This document shows, piece after piece, positions 1-12,144 of a DNA stretch of 64,000 bases. The first letter of the stretch is position 1, and every line of letters starts with the position of its first letter. The position numbers and the translations under genes are program-made. This stretch comes from Pyxicephalus adspersus. Lineage: Eukaryota; Chordata; Amphibia; Anura; Pyxicephalidae. Below the pieces are notes generated by a model. It made no database searches. It was not told the DNA's origin and saw nothing but the letters and a program-made list of their open reading frames with translations. The stretch covers positions 170,393,787 to 170,457,786 of the forward strand of contig NC_092858.1 of the NCBI RefSeq assembly GCF_032062135.1, in the 5' to 3' direction.

Positions 1-16
1 TGGTTGAGAAACACTG
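1..16. mobile_element. Terminus of a hAT-type MITE (cut by window edge)
   Basis: The first 16 bases, TGGTTGAGAAACACTG, match the end of the repeat family seen more fully at 8.6, 12.15 and 25.8 kb, whose outer end reads CAGTGTTTCTC or its complement. The rest of this copy is outside the window. Confidence 0.5.
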
Positions 17-111
17 AATTATCCATTGCAAGGATAAATCAGTCTCACATTAGGATTTGGTTGCACAAGCCTTCCTGCTTTCACAATTCTGGAATAAATG
101 TAAAGAATTAC

Positions 112-257
112 CTGCTTGGTGCAAATAAAGATATCCGGATGATGGTCCAATGGAATTTGTAACCTCACAGATATAAAGACCATTTGGAAAGTTTTCCATG
201 AATAAAGTCTTCCCATAGGCCAGCTCCACCGTCACATCGGAGTTCATTGCATCTTTC
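112..257 (-). CDS. Gene A exon 5: second half of Ig domain 3
   Basis: A 146-base exon (phase 2 in, phase 1 out) lies between a GGTTGGCAG acceptor and a GTAATTC donor. It completes Arg and runs KDAMNSD through the F-strand motif NGLYICEVTNSIG to a G-strand ending in LHQA. One codon fewer than in gene B. It ends with one base (G), ready for a phase 1 transmembrane exon that must lie outside the window to the left. Confidence 0.85.
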
Positions 258-279
258 CTGCCAACCGGAAAAAAAAAGT

Positions 280-1770
280 CAGATCACAGAGAAGGAAACA
301 ATGAATGAGTCAAATGCTGGAGGACATTTACAGGAATACAATTTAAATATACTTTTATGTTTCCTTTAATGCAAGTTCCTCCTAAAATGATGAATGCATT
401 ATTTATTTACCTGTATGAAGCAACCTCATTTATTGAGAATTGTAAGTGAAATATAAGCGCATACAATTTTATTTGGCTATTTTCCTTTACTGTGATCTGC
501 CTGTGCCAATCAACCTTCCAATATACCAATATAGAAGTCATCATTCTGCGTAACGCTGATCTGGCCTTAAACTTCCAGAAACTGAACAAAACAAAATTAT
601 TAAATGCTGGAAGATTACAGATACTGAATTTCCCAGTACTAGCTGTTCCCTGTTCACCTTTTTGCTTGTTCTTGTTGTCAGGCCTAAAGTTATGTTGCAC
701 GGCCTAATGCACATGTGTTTGGTAGAGTGAAAACAGAATTACAACAGTCATGCACTGATGGAAGTGAAGTTTTCCCAGGATTATGGATTAACCTCATTCA
801 AAACATGAACTACAAACAACTGTTGGGAAATTCTGTACCTTGTGGGAACTGGAAGGGCTGTTGGTTAAAGGAGACAGCTGGCCACTTTGCAGATTTCAAA
901 ATGGTGCTGCTGGGATCAGACGGCTATGGTATTATACCAAATGTCCACATTTGGCACCTCAACCGATCTCAATAATGAACCCTCAATATAACACATCATT
1001 GTGCAACATACGTCCCAACCTTCTGAGATAGAAAACAGAAAGCATAGAAAAGAACTCTGCAAACCCATAGATGTCAACCCAATGAGACATTTACCAGGCT
1101 GTTTGAGTAGGGGAACCACAATGATGGATGTAGTATTTTAGATAAAATTACATATTTGCTGCTAATCAAGAGACCTTACTTAATGCCAGGAAGAGTGCTT
1201 AACTTATTCACTGTCGTAGGGCAGAAGAACACCGTATTACCCATACTCTAGCAGAAACACACAACACGCATGATACAGCTCATACTGCCTTAAAAACCTC
1301 CTAATGTCAGTGTGTATGCAAAAAGAAATAAATCCAGCCATGGTGCACAGCATAATAGAGAATCCAGAGTACAATATATTGGGGAGTTGATTGTTACCTG
1401 TGAGTTTGGTGTTCTAACAGATAAAAATAGGTAACCAGGTAGATAAAAAAACTGTTACTGGCCTAAGTTCATGGAAAGAGTTTTGTTTCCATTCCAAATA
1501 AACTCATAAACTGTAATTGTTTATGTAAGTCAGGTTTGCTTTATGGCCCCGATGCTGGATATAGGATTTGCTGTCTCCATACTTTCTAAAGAAATCTATA
1601 TAATGCACTCACTCTGAAACTGGCCATTTATCTAAGAGATTCTATTCCTGTACACGGCTGCCCAGTGACTGTAAATGACTATAATTTTATGTAGTAGTTA
1701 CCGGTAAGTAGTGTACAGGCTGAATTCTACATTGCAAAGAAAAGCACAGCTATATTGGGTATTTCCTGTT
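280..1770. other. Gene A intron 4, no recognised feature
   Basis: Positions 290-430 are homologous to 52288-52400 next to the gene B exon, that is, duplicated intron. No gene or repeat is recognised in the remainder. Confidence 0.5.
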
Positions 1771-1773
1771 CTA

Positions 1774-2199
1774 AAGGTGCGTACACACTTCCAATTTTTA
1801 TCGTTCCAATCGAACGACGAACGATCGATTGGGCAAAAAATCGTTCGTAAAAAAGTAACCAACGACGCCGACGAACGAGGAAAGTCGCTGGAAACGAACG
1901 ACCGGACCGACGGATCGGATTGGACGACGATCGTTGAACATTGTTCGTGTGTACGGTCGTTCGTTGATCGTCCATGTTTAGAGCATGCGTGATGAACGAA
2001 CGTCCGTTCACTTTCCTGTCGTGCACATAGTTCCTCTATCGTTCAAACGATCGTATCTATTGTGTGTACAATATCTACGAACGATCGTGTCGTTAACTCT
2101 ATGTGCAGGATCGGTGCTATACGATCGTTCATATATATCGTGCATGAACGTTCGTCGTTCGTTTTCCAACGATAATAATTGGAAGTGTGTATGTAGCTT
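1774..2199. mobile_element. 426-bp CpG-rich foldback MITE
   Basis: Terminal inverted repeats of about 32 bases begin AAGGTGCGTACACACTTCC on the left and AAGCTACATACACACTTCC on the complement of the right end, each flanked by TA (1772-1773 and 2200-2201), consistent with a TA target duplication. The interior is built of many CGATCGTT/ACGAACGA motifs in both orientations. There is no coding capacity. Tc1/mariner-like mobilisation is an inference from the TA alone. Confidence 0.75.
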
Positions 2200-2284
2200 T
2201 AATCTACAAATAGGGCATGGTCTTATCACAACAACTTCAGTTATGAAACTTGTGTCCTAATTTTAACCACTTGCTCCACTTGTG

Positions 2285-2765
2285 CAAAGAATGTCAACCG
2301 ATCGGACTGCCCTGTGGGATTAAAGGTAAGTGTATTTTTTTTTTTTAGCCATTTTCAGTTTAGTTTCACTTTTGATAATTAAAAGCGCCCTAAGAGATCG
2401 AGAATGAATCGTGAATGGGAGCGTAGAGCCTCCAGTGATACCTATGTCACACATCCTGGGAGGTGCTTGGGCGCTCCTTCTGCGCATGCCAGAAAGAGAA
2501 AAAATTGGCGATGTCACGGATGCGCAGGGAGAGACTGGCAAATTTTTCCCCATCCTATGTCACCTGATCTCGCACGTGGGTCGGGTGACGTAGGTTGAAG
2601 AACAGGTAGAAGAGTAGAAGATGGCGGCGCTCCAGGAAGGATGACACCAATGTTCTGGGACCTGATGCAGGACACCCCTGAACTGGATCGGTCTGCCCCA
2701 CGGGATTGAAGGTGAGTGTATTTTTTTTTTCAGTTTAGTTCATTTTTTGATAACTGAAATTAATT
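2285..2765 (+). repeat. Dispersed repeat with internal direct repeats
   Basis: A segment of about 75 bases at 2298-2385 (GATCGGACTGCCCTGTGGGA then AAGGTAAGTGTA and poly-T) recurs at 2687-2762. Between them is a block with ATTGGCGATGTCAC, GCGCATGCC and GGGTGACGTAGG that recurs in diverged form at 24.9-25.4, 32.6-32.95 (inverted) and 52.45-52.75 kb. It is an unassigned mid-copy repeat. Confidence 0.6.
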
Positions 2766-3412
2766 AACCTGAATGGGTATCTCTTATTGTGGTGACAAGG
2801 AAGAAAGGAGGTATTAGACCGTGTATTGACCCCATATTGAGGTTGTTTTTTCACAGCTCAGAGGTGCTACATTCTTCTTTGTGCATTTTATCAGGTTTTG
2901 CTGGAAGAAAGCTTATTGTCTTTATTACCCATGAGGGGTTCCATTTTAAATGTGTACCATATGGATTAGCTTCAGCACCGGGACAGATGTCTGCAATCGT
3001 CAGCAAAGTGCCTGCAGGAAGGTGGCTTAGAGGTTAGCACCTCTGGAATTCATACTGAAACAAGTGTGGGTAACAGAAACACAGGAAACATAACTGTGTG
3101 GTTGAAATTTCATCTTGCGGGATTGACCATAGTCCTTTAACTACACTGCTGACAACAAATGGTCTGAGCCATTAACCTGAGCGTGTGCAAAGCTGCTGAA
3201 TTTTATCTACACAATACAAATCAGGTTTGCAAAATGTTACTGCTGATTGTTTGCCACAGTTGCCCCAAATGGAAAGTGTTGGGACACTGGATGAGGATGT
3301 TGAGGTTGTTTCATTTACTGATATTGATGCAGTTAAAGTATCTGCGTTCAGACAAGCCTGTCTTACAACCCCAGTACAAGTGCAATTACAGAAAATTCTA
3401 AAAAGCAAATAG
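2765..3412 (+). pseudogene. Decayed Ty3/gypsy retrotransposon pol fragment
   Basis: Translation around 2790-3037 shows a broken reverse transcriptase: TRKKGGIRPCIDP, then FITHEGFHFKCVPYGLASAP, which corresponds to the RT motif region just before the catalytic YxDD box. The catalytic box itself is not present. At 3227-3412 a different frame reads NVTADCLPQLPQ, resembling the ADxLSRLP end of gypsy RNase H. The stretch between is deleted or scrambled, so this is an inactive relic inside gene A intron 4. Confidence 0.6.
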
Positions 3413-3419
3413 CTAGATT

Positions 3420-4090
3420 AGGCTAGAAGATAATTTGAGCGTGTTTTATAACCATGTTACAGGAATAGACATGAACTATCCTTAGCTTATGGCTATTTTG
3501 CTTACTAGTATCAGGGACGTTGCCGGGTTGTCTTATAGCTTGTACATGAGAGTCGCTAATATTGTATATAGGAGTTGTAGACTGGAAACATGCCTCAACA
3601 GACAGTCTGAGATCACTGTTATTACAGCCAATTTAAAAATCAACACATCCACATTTCTGCATTCTAGCCCTTCCAACAATTAGATGTGCAAACTGTGATA
3701 TCATTCAGCAAAACCAATTAAAAAGAGATAAGAAGAAAAAATAAAACAGGAATTAGATGAAAGGACAGAAAGGATAGTGTGAAGGAAACTAGCCAAGCCA
3801 TTAACTTCCAGAAGCCACTGTAAAGAAGAATATTTTTCCTTCACTGGCTTTAGAAGCCAATAAAGCAGAGACAGCGATTGCACATTAAGCAAACCCCCAG
3901 TTTAAGGAAACTGGTAAAAAAACAAAATCATCCAAAGAGTGGTAGTTCTATAGTATAAAAGTCTTGTTGATGATAGAGAAAGATCAGACTGGGGTTAAAG
4001 TTGACCGAAAGGCTATGGTAACCAAGATTACTATTACGTTTTTATAGTAAGTGGAAAAGCATCTCAGAATACAGAACATATCAACACATT
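3420..4090. other. Intronic, nothing recognised
   Basis: AT-rich gene A intron 4 sequence without a recognisable gene, RNA or repeat. Confidence 0.4.
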
Positions 4091-4094
4091 GGAT

Positions 4095-4250
4095 GTATTA
4101 AAGCTCTCCAAGGCTGGAGAGGATACACTTGCTTCAGTGAAGCTGGGTGATACAGCAAACCTGGAATGGATCTGGCCCAGGATTGAAAACATTCGCTAAC
4201 AAACATATGTCTTGTAAATCTAATCCAGGTTTACTTTAATAAATCAAGCT
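4095..4250. mobile_element. Palindromic MITE, partial copy 1
   Basis: Starts AAGCTCTCCAAGGCTGGAGA, continues with GAAGCTGGGTGATACAGCAA and GATCTGGCCCAGGATTG, then the second arm is truncated to AATCCAGGTTTACTTTAATA. Same family as copies at 6.56, 15.37, 18.96, 37.98 and 49.45 kb. Confidence 0.7.
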
Positions 4251-4254
4251 GTTA

Positions 4255-4905
4255 GCACTGCAGGTCGTGCCGGCGCCACTGCTCCTAATCGCAGGCATGG
4301 GCTCCGGGTCCTGTCTATCAGGTAACTCTCTTCCTATGTTCCATACCTGTGTTGAGACTTGCTCTGGTGTGGGTGTGTCTCTCCTTGTCTATGAGGTAAC
4401 ACACGCCCTCTGTTTTCCCCAGCCTATGGGTGATTACCTGCAGGTACTTAAAGGCACTGCCTACTACAGGAAGTTGCCTGAGCAATCTCTGGCTTACTCT
4501 GTGTTACTCTCTGTGCTAAAGTGTGTTTCTGTTTTGCTTTACCGTGTACCGGACCTTGCTGACGATTTTGGACTCTGCCTGTTTGCTGCCTGACCCTGAC
4601 CTCGGATACATTTTGGACTTTGCCTGTTTGCTGCCTGACCCTGACCTTGGATTACGTTTCTGGACTTCACCTGTTTGCCGCCTGGCTCTGGTTCTGTGTC
4701 CTTGCTTCCTGACTCCTGTGGTCAGCTGCCACTGGCCTGGGGATTGCTCTGGAGTGGCACCTGGCAGCTACCCCGCAGCCCAAGCCTATCCTCACCATCA
4801 GAGGCTCTAGCGAAGACCTGGTAACTGCTTAGTCACGCCTCTCTGGAGTATAACCAGTCAGTGGCACAGTGGGTCCACACCCGCTTGCATAACACAAGCC
4901 CACTG
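4255..4905 (+). repeat. LTR-like dispersed repeat, copy 1
   Basis: Pyrimidine-biased sequence with repeated TTTGCTGCCTGACCCTGACC units (4580-4660) and a terminal block CTCACCATCAGAGGCTCTAG that recurs at 31550 and, more loosely, near 51.9 kb. The style (ACTTAAAGGC box, CCTGACC-rich body) resembles amphibian Ty3/gypsy solo LTRs. No matching second LTR was found, so the LTR call is tentative. Confidence 0.4.
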
Positions 4906-5272
4906 GGTCTTGGGGAACATGATCTCAAATTCAGGCATGGATGCAAAGGCAGTGGCTGTTGGTAAAGGACATAGGGTCATTTTAGTATTTTGGTTCCCTC
5001 AATATTTTATTGCATGCTCAACAGCACTCCCAACCACTTTCTTTAAATGTGAGCTGTTGGGAACCATTTTGTTCACACAACTGCCTGTGGTTGTGTTATG
5101 GTTATAATGGGGTTGTCGCACGGTTCTTGGAACAAACTTGTCCCTTCTGTCCACAGCTTTTTGGTTGTTTTTCGGCCTTTCCACACCAAGGCATTGTGTG
5201 TAAACACAATGACCTGCGGGGCACTTTGCCATGCACTTGGTAATGGCTACCTGTGTAGTTTTCAAAGTGGCT

Positions 5273-5606
5273 GTGACGTGGCTCAGAGGTTAGCATTATG
5301 GCCCTTGCAGCACTGGGTCCCAGGTTCAAATTTTGGCCAAGACGCTATCTGCATGGAGTTTGCAGGTTCTTCGCTTGTTTATGTGGGTTTCTTCCAGGTA
5401 CATCAGTTTCCACCCATATTCCAAAAACATGCAGTTAAGTTAATTGGCTTCCCCAAAAAAATGACCTTAGACAGTGCCAATGACAATGGTAGGGACATTG
5501 GATTGTAAGCCTCATTGGGGGACAGCTAGTGACATGACTTTGGACTTTGCAAAGCACTGCATATTATGTCGGTGATATATAAATACTGCGTAATAATAAT
5601 AATAAA
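5273..5606 (+). mobile_element. tRNA-derived SINE with LINE-like 3' tail, copy 1
   Basis: The head GTGGCTCAGAGGTTAGCA with B-box-like CCAGGTTCAAATT resembles a tRNA promoter. The body includes CATGGAGTTTGCAGGTTC and CCAAAAACATGCAGTTA. The 3' end has TGTAAGCCTC, GATATATAAATACTG and a TAATAATAA tail. Closely related copies are at 13.86, 30.6 and 38.14 kb (inverted). Confidence 0.75.
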
Positions 5607-6556
5607 GTGTAAAAGGGACCATAAGGAGCACAAGAAAGCTACTTGGTTGCTAATGTTATCTGTAAATAGGATTACTAGAATGTGGGTGGGTCGGTCTGCA
5701 ATTTGCAGTTGCTGGGCCCAGGCAATACTATATTAGATATTAGTAGGATGAGGATCAGAAGAATGAGGGGCGCCCAGTGGGAGCAGGCAGAGGGATTTAA
5801 AAAGGATAAATTGACTTGCAAAGCCTGGTATGTGTGGTATGTAAGTAAGGAGGAGTAGCAACCGTACAACATGAACAAAAATAACTATATATAAATAGGG
5901 GAGATGGGAAAGTAGATTCCACGACTAAAGACACACTATAATACTAGTAATCCTAAAACTTTATGTATTTCCAAATATATTTATCAACATACAACTGTTG
6001 CATGCTCCTTGTGCTTTAAACATCTCATAGGAACAAAGAAAGTCTATATAAGTAAAGGAACTCATATTTTGCAAAGCGTGAGGGCAGAGAGGTTTCCAAA
6101 GTCACAACAGGAAAATGCGTCAGCTAGCTGGCAGTATGATGAAAAACAAGCTAAGTAAAATAAAGATTTGTTTTTTATTTATATATATCACAATCCCACT
6201 GGTCACCACCTTATAAAGTAATTGAGGTTTCCAAAGTCAGCATCAGTCTTGTACATTTACCAGTTGGGAAAATAAGTGAGACGATTCTTCTATGGTAATC
6301 TGACAACAGACCCTATCTTTATAATCAAGGCATTATTTCTCAAAACAACATGATAGAATTTGCCTTCTATATATGTTTGAATTAGTGATGATATACTCAG
6401 AAATCATGTTCATTAAAAAACCTCTAAGAACCAAAAGAAAGGGGAAGATAATCCAAGCTGCATCACAGGGATACGTATCCCCAGTACTCATAATGAAAAA
6501 ACACTTAAACCTTCCGGTTTCTGAAAAGTAAAAGAAAAACATCATTTTGCCTAAAT

Positions 6557-6780
6557 TTGTAAAGCTCTCCAAGACTGGAGAAAAGAGACTTATCATGTAA
6601 GAACCTGGGTGATCCAACAAATCTGGATCCAACAATCTGGAGTAAATAGATCTGGTTCTGGACTGAAAACATTTGCTGATGAACAGCAAATGATTTTTAA
6701 TAAATACATTCCTGGTTTGCTAGGTTCCCCCATGATAGTCTATCTTCTCCAGTCTTGGAGAGCTTTTATAAATCAGGCCC
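6557..6780. mobile_element. Palindromic MITE copy 2
   Basis: Two arms: TAAAGCTCTCCAAGACTGGA on the left and TCCAGTCTTGGAGAGCTTTT on the right, about 220 bases apart, with the outer right end reaching AAATCAGGCCC. The interior has GATCCAACAAATCTGGA and its near complement. Confidence 0.75.
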
Positions 6781-6784
6781 TATG

Positions 6785-8400
6785 TCTGAGACAAAGCATG
6801 AGACAAGTTCTCTTTTACTCTTAAAATGGAGATTTTCCTTAATAATATAAGTAATGCATACTAAATTCATTCTGGACATCTTTGCTTCTATGGCCTCTGA
6901 TTCCAAACAAAAGAAATATGGAGGCTACCAATGAGAATTCTATTTTCTATCTGGTCCCTAATGTAAGAGCCAAAGACCTCCAATCTAATAAAAGATATAA
7001 TTTGTTGAGGAAGGTCCACTCCCATGGATTCTATTGGAAAAATAATAAAAAAATCAAAGTATTTTATCACCCCAGTCTCATTGGGACAGAGCCCACCTAT
7101 ATCAAGGCAAATGGTCCGATAGAAGACCAGGGGCTGTACTTCTCATAAACAGAAAGGGAACCTTGTTAAGGGTCCGGATTTACAGAGAACATTGCGCCAG
7201 TAACAGACGTCTTAGTAAAGTCTTGAGTAAATTTCATTACGATATCTCTAATCGGGTGCATACTTCTTGTTTTTCTTTTTGTGATTAATATATAAAAGTT
7301 TTATATCCTGACAGCCTTTATACAATATAGATGTCATTCAACAGATGTAACCAGGTTCTACCTTATTGGGATTATTTGACCACAATTCACATTGTTCCAT
7401 TATTACTTTGCCATTATATATTGCTCAAGATAATCTAGCATACAGATGTATCAGCGGGTCCCTTCAGAAGGTAATTACTGGTGGATTTGGTATTATGGAT
7501 TGGCATTTCTATATGCTCAATTAAGGCAGATGTATATTTTTGTTGTGCCATATACTGTACTTTGAGCTCCCATTCCTCTCAGCACCTACAGATACAGAAC
7601 ACTAATGTAAACTCATCAGTTACATGAGAACCAATTTTCTTCACCAGCCAGTTTAATGTTAAGTTCCACTAACTAAATTCCTATTAGTGATGTACAACTT
7701 TTATTTATGAAGCCCCCACGTCTGGCATTTATAACCAGCAGTAACATCACCCAAAATCCTTGACACACAAAGAGGGGAGTAACGGCAAACCTTAAACAGA
7801 CCTAAAAGTGGAACTGTGGCCACAGAATAGACATATTTTTAACAAGCAGTAAATGAACGTATAACTATAGCTACATATGCATCCTCCACTCTCCATCTGA
7901 TCATTCCATGTATGACTTCCAAGGTTTGTCTGCAATCTACTGATCCGCAAAGTCATTGGACATTTACCAGCATTGGTATTTACCCGGTCATTGTACATTT
8001 TCCTTTACTGTTTACCTGCAAGGTCATTTGACATTTACCATTATCTAGTCTGCAAATAAACTAAAAGGGACATTTACCCATTGACCTTTACATATGTGTG
8101 TGTGATCTCCTGGTTAATCACCATCAAGATTCCCTCAAACAGAGCTCACCTTTCTAAAGGCTGACAGGTACTAACCACTGCATAGGAACTAGCTCATAAG
8201 ATTTGTTGGTTTAGAGATGCTCTGATAAAGTCTTTGAGCCATCACAATTTGGCCTTGTTCAAAGTTCCTTAGATCCTCTTGGTTGCCTTTTGTCCTGTCT
8301 CCAAAACATTACCTTCGAGAACCTAATCCTAGCTTGTTGCATAATATAGCTAATCTATTAACAAGTGCCATTGTAACAAAATATTTACTGCCAGGGGTTT
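6785..8400. other. Intronic, nothing firmly recognised
   Basis: Gene A intron 4. No coding region, RNA gene or assignable repeat was seen. Repeated GGTCATTGGACATTTACC-like phrases at 7940-8090 suggest a small degenerate tandem repeat. Confidence 0.4.
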
Positions 8401-8599
8401 TAATGTCTTGGCTAAGTTGGAAAGGTTGGTAGCCTGACAATTACCCAACAGAATTTCAGCCAATTCAGTCCTTAGAATTATACAACCCCTTCAGACACTG
8501 GAGCCAGGTCAGTAACCTTACTTTACCCTACATCAGTTACCGCACCCTGTTAAATCACCTCCCAAGCCAATTACTAGACAACCTTTGTAACATAGGGGA

Positions 8600-8845
8600 A
8601 ACCTTTGAAATACCCTTCAGGTCTTTAGGGAACCCCAAACATAATTACTATATCCACAGTATATTAGTGTAGTCATTAGGAAAAAGTTCCCTTACATTGG
8701 TGGCTGTTGGGAAGAATGTCACCCAGATAAGTGAAAAGATCATCGGTATCACCTAAACCGACCTGAGAGGCACAACTTGCCCATTGTTCAAGGAACCCCT
8801 ACCAATCTCTGGCGGAACCCTAGTGGATAAACATTGGCCTAGACG
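8600..8845. mobile_element. hAT-type MITE copy in gene A intron 4
   Basis: Shares with 12.15 and 25.8 kb the phrases CTTCAGGTCTTTAGGGAACC, GGGAAGAATGTCACCC and GACCTGAGAGGCACAA, ending near CTCTGGCGGAACCCTAG. Gene B lacks it at the homologous place (53395-53410), so it inserted after the duplication or was lost there. Confidence 0.55.
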
Positions 8846-9059
8846 GGGAAAGAGCAAGACACCTCCAGGTGAGGCCACCATAAGTCTTGCTTACAGTTTA
8901 TCTGTATACCTGCAGAAGACCTTATTAGCTCCTAATTCAAATGTAAAATGTAGCCATGCAATCCATTTGAAATTCCATGTACTGGCCACAGTTCTACTTT
9001 AAATTTCTTTAAAACAATGTAATATATAAAATGCAACTGTTCCATAATTTGTTTCGCAC

Positions 9060-9168
9060 CTTTTCCATGTGAAGTTAGTTGCTGGGGGACTGGATTCTTC
9101 TACACAGATTAAATGGAATCCCCCATTGTCTAATGTCCTCACCTCCACTCGTACAGAATCTGGCGGAT
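9060..9168 (-). CDS. Gene A exon 4: first half of Ig domain 3
   Basis: A 109-base exon (phase 1 in, phase 2 out) lies between a TTTTTTAG acceptor and an AG/GTGCGA donor. It encodes PPDSVRVEV, a B-strand Cys (LICVE) and the Trp of NFTWKR, followed by the split Arg codon. An NFT sequon is present. Splitting of the third Ig domain between two exons is the usual nectin-family arrangement. The equivalent gene B exon has the same length, 109 bases. Confidence 0.85.
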
Positions 9169-9249
9169 CTAAAAAATAAAAACAAGGGGTCTTAGGGTGA
9201 TTGAACACGGCCTGATAAAACAAGCGATGCAAATGGTTCAAGCATCACC

Positions 9250-11040
9250 TGATATACCTGACTGTGTATAGATGCAATATTAAGCTATAAATGCTATATA
9301 TATAGCTATAGATACAATAATAAGCACTCACAAACAACAAAAACAAAGGCATACTATACTAGTGGAGAATCCAAATTGGAATAATTTGGTTGACTATGTG
9401 GAGTCCAATGCTGCCAGGGAAACCATGCTTGCCAGTGCCACTATTGCTGGACCTTACTTATACTTAGTACACCCCGCTCCTTCTGCTCTCCCCACGCCAG
9501 GCTTTTCATCATATGACCTTCATGCAAGACTTATCTCACTTAAGCAACATAATTATCAGATGTGTGGCTTCTTGTGAACTTTTTTTCTTGATAAAGTCTT
9601 ATGTCATGTCAAACACGTCAGTCAGCCGTACATCTGCTTTTAGTGCCGCTGATGCAAGACACTATTCTTTTTAAGGTTTCAAAAAAATTATTATTATATT
9701 GCACAAAAAGCACATGTGATGCTAATGGTTTGGCTGGAGAGTGATGGCAGTCTTTAAGGACTGAGCAACATTCACATATTGTTGAATATTCCAGAAATAC
9801 TGTGAGCAAATGGGCAGAATGAAAGGGTGTTATTCAGCCTGAAAAAGACCATTGACCCTGGGTCAAGAAAGAGGTCAGGACCAGGGAAAGGGTAGATTTT
9901 TTTTATATGGATAAAAGGTCAACTGAACGAAAACGAAATATGTAAAATTATATTAAAATTATATAAAATATAAATAAATAAATATTTATATATACATACT
10001 TAAGGTATCTTAAGACCAACTGAAGAGTAGTGTTTAAATTTGCAAGCGTAACAAAAATTAAAGAGGTGCTCGGTGGAGGCCTCCTAATAATACAGCAGCA
10101 TGGCTTTTGGAAAGAACCGATGGCAGTCTCGGAATTCTCGAAATGTGTATAGTTGAATTTTGCACTTTTAACAAGAACTAGAATTGAACATCTAAATCCA
10201 CATAGCTTGAAATGAAATAGACAAAGATTAAAAAAAAATTTTAGTATGAAGAGTAGAACAAGGAAAGGTTAGAACATCTAACAATATTTTTCTTACCTTT
10301 GTGACATTACTCACCATATAACATATATAATATATATATATAAATATATAAAAAATACAGAAAAAAAAAAAGTCTGGCAGCTGATCTAAAACTTTTTGCC
10401 TTATAAAGCACTAAAATAAAAGTTTGGGTGCAGTTGGCCTCCTTTCAGGTCACATTTGGTGTCGGTTGAAAATATTTTAAACTGGCAGCTTGTCAGGGAC
10501 ACAGAACCCCAAGTCAGTCTCAGTCAGGGACAGTGATGGACCAGGAATCCTACTGACTACCATTTGGGATAAAACGGAACACCAAATGTAAGCCATATTT
10601 TTCATCCAGCATTAGTACCTAATTTTACACATGTCCTTAAGCCGAATAGGGATGAAATTCCCAACGGATGCAATCTGAAACTTTAGGAGAAAGCTTCCCG
10701 AAAAGCAGGAGTTGGTATAGCTTCAAAATAGTCTGGGTAAGGAAAGGGAACAATACCCATGGTTTTATAATAATAAGTCCAAAAATCTGGTTTGGAATGA
10801 ATAATGCCAAAAAGTGTGCAATTATCACAACTATCCCCAAGGGTCAACTAAGGAATGTTATGCATGGTCAAATACACTTTTCTAGCTGTGAATTCTATAA
10901 TACAGGATTTTTTCAGCCTAAAAAGTCATAAACTGCATTGTTGTAGATAATTTAAATTGTACACATCTAAAATATAAAAATTTACAGCGTTTTTATTCCT
11001 TTCAAAATGCATGCTTGTGCGTGATTGGATGGTCAAAGTC
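9250..11040. other. Gene A intron 3, diverged duplicated intron
   Basis: 9440-9530 and 9690-9770 match gene B at 53930-54480 and 54600-54700. The rest is AT-rich, with short TA-rich runs near 9945-10000 and 10320-10365. No gene was seen. Confidence 0.45.
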
Positions 11041-11049
11041 AGAACAGTT

Positions 11050-11365
11050 AAAGCGGAACTAAATCGGCACGGCTATTCTCTTCTTACACCTTTATTGGTC
11101 ATGCTGGGATGATGTAACTCCCATTGAGGTGCATAGAGATTATTCATCCTGGCACATGGGGGAAAGCTGGGATTGCTGGGTTTCACTGTCAACCACAGCT
11201 GAATCTGTGCATGCCCATCCCAGCTTTGATGCCGGAAACCTGGAGCGATCAGGCAGGTAAGGCACTTTATTGCAAAGGGACATTGTCTGCCCTTTTCTGC
11301 AGGAATGACTGGCCTGATCATACAAACCTAAAAGTGAAAATGAGAATTATCCCTTGTAGAGTAAT
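11050..11365 (+). repeat. Dispersed repeat of the TTAAAGCGGAACT type
   Basis: Begins TTAAAGCGGAACTAAATC and contains AGGCAGGTAAGGCACTTTAT and TTGCAAAGGGACATTGTC. A similar block closes at 61.86 kb with AGTCCTGCTTTAA. Possible TTAA-flanked MITE family; the ends are not defined here. Confidence 0.45.
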
Positions 11366-12144
11366 AGTTCACTTAGCTATATTCCTTTAGTAAATCAACC
11401 TCTGTGTGTAGGTAAAGGGAGATTTAGAACAGGTTCAGAATCCCAGTATTTGCAAGTGGTGTAGCTGCTGCTGTAGCAAATGAACATTGGAGCAAATGAA
11501 CCGGTTTATCTATCTCTTGACCGGATCTCCAGCATTGCCGCGTAGATTTACCAAACATCCAGCCCACCACCATAGACTTCTGCAAGTGTTCCCAAGTGAT
11601 ATTTCCAGACAGTGAGCACATTGGTCTCCATCACCAGACTGAAGTTATTTCAAAGCTAAACAAAAGATAAACCACTACATTTACAGATAAAGCAAATATA
11701 AGTGTGCTGGTTTACTCTTCAATCCCGACATTTAAACAAAGCTGCTGCACAACTCAGACCTGTCTAGCAGAACAGCAAACCTGATTCATCTCTTTGTCCC
11801 AAAGAAAAAGACTCCAGCATGTTTCTTCTTGTAATTGCTGCTTCTAACGTGCAGGACCTTCAAAAGCTTAATAGCAAAACAAATGTAGGCACCTGCATGC
11901 ACTAAAATGATAATATATACAATAAAAATGCTATTTGTGTCCCTTATGTCCCTTACCTAGCCCAAGACTACACTTTTGGGGAAACCAACCAGTTTTTTAG
12001 AAGGAGTACCTGGAAGAAAGCTTTACAAACACAGGGAGAACACATACAGATAGTCTCATGGCTGATATTAAAACTTTAAAAGAAATGTATAAATTTAGAT
12101 ATCAATAGTAAAAAGAAAAATGAATATAGCTCGTAGTACCTATC

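Noticed and set aside
1711..2260. Overlapping frames rich in Arg, Ser and Asp on both strands
   Set aside because: Generated by the CpG-rich foldback MITE, not genes.
4267..4810. Plus-strand frames of 95-108 residues, Cys/Leu-rich
   Set aside because: Lie in a dispersed LTR-like repeat and have no recognisable domain.
5273..5340. tRNA gene
   Set aside because: Only A- and B-box-like motifs are present; no cloverleaf or anticodon stem can be drawn, and the text continues as a SINE.
5098..5508. 136-residue plus-strand frame
   Set aside because: Reads through the tRNA-derived SINE; similar chance frames occur in the other copies.
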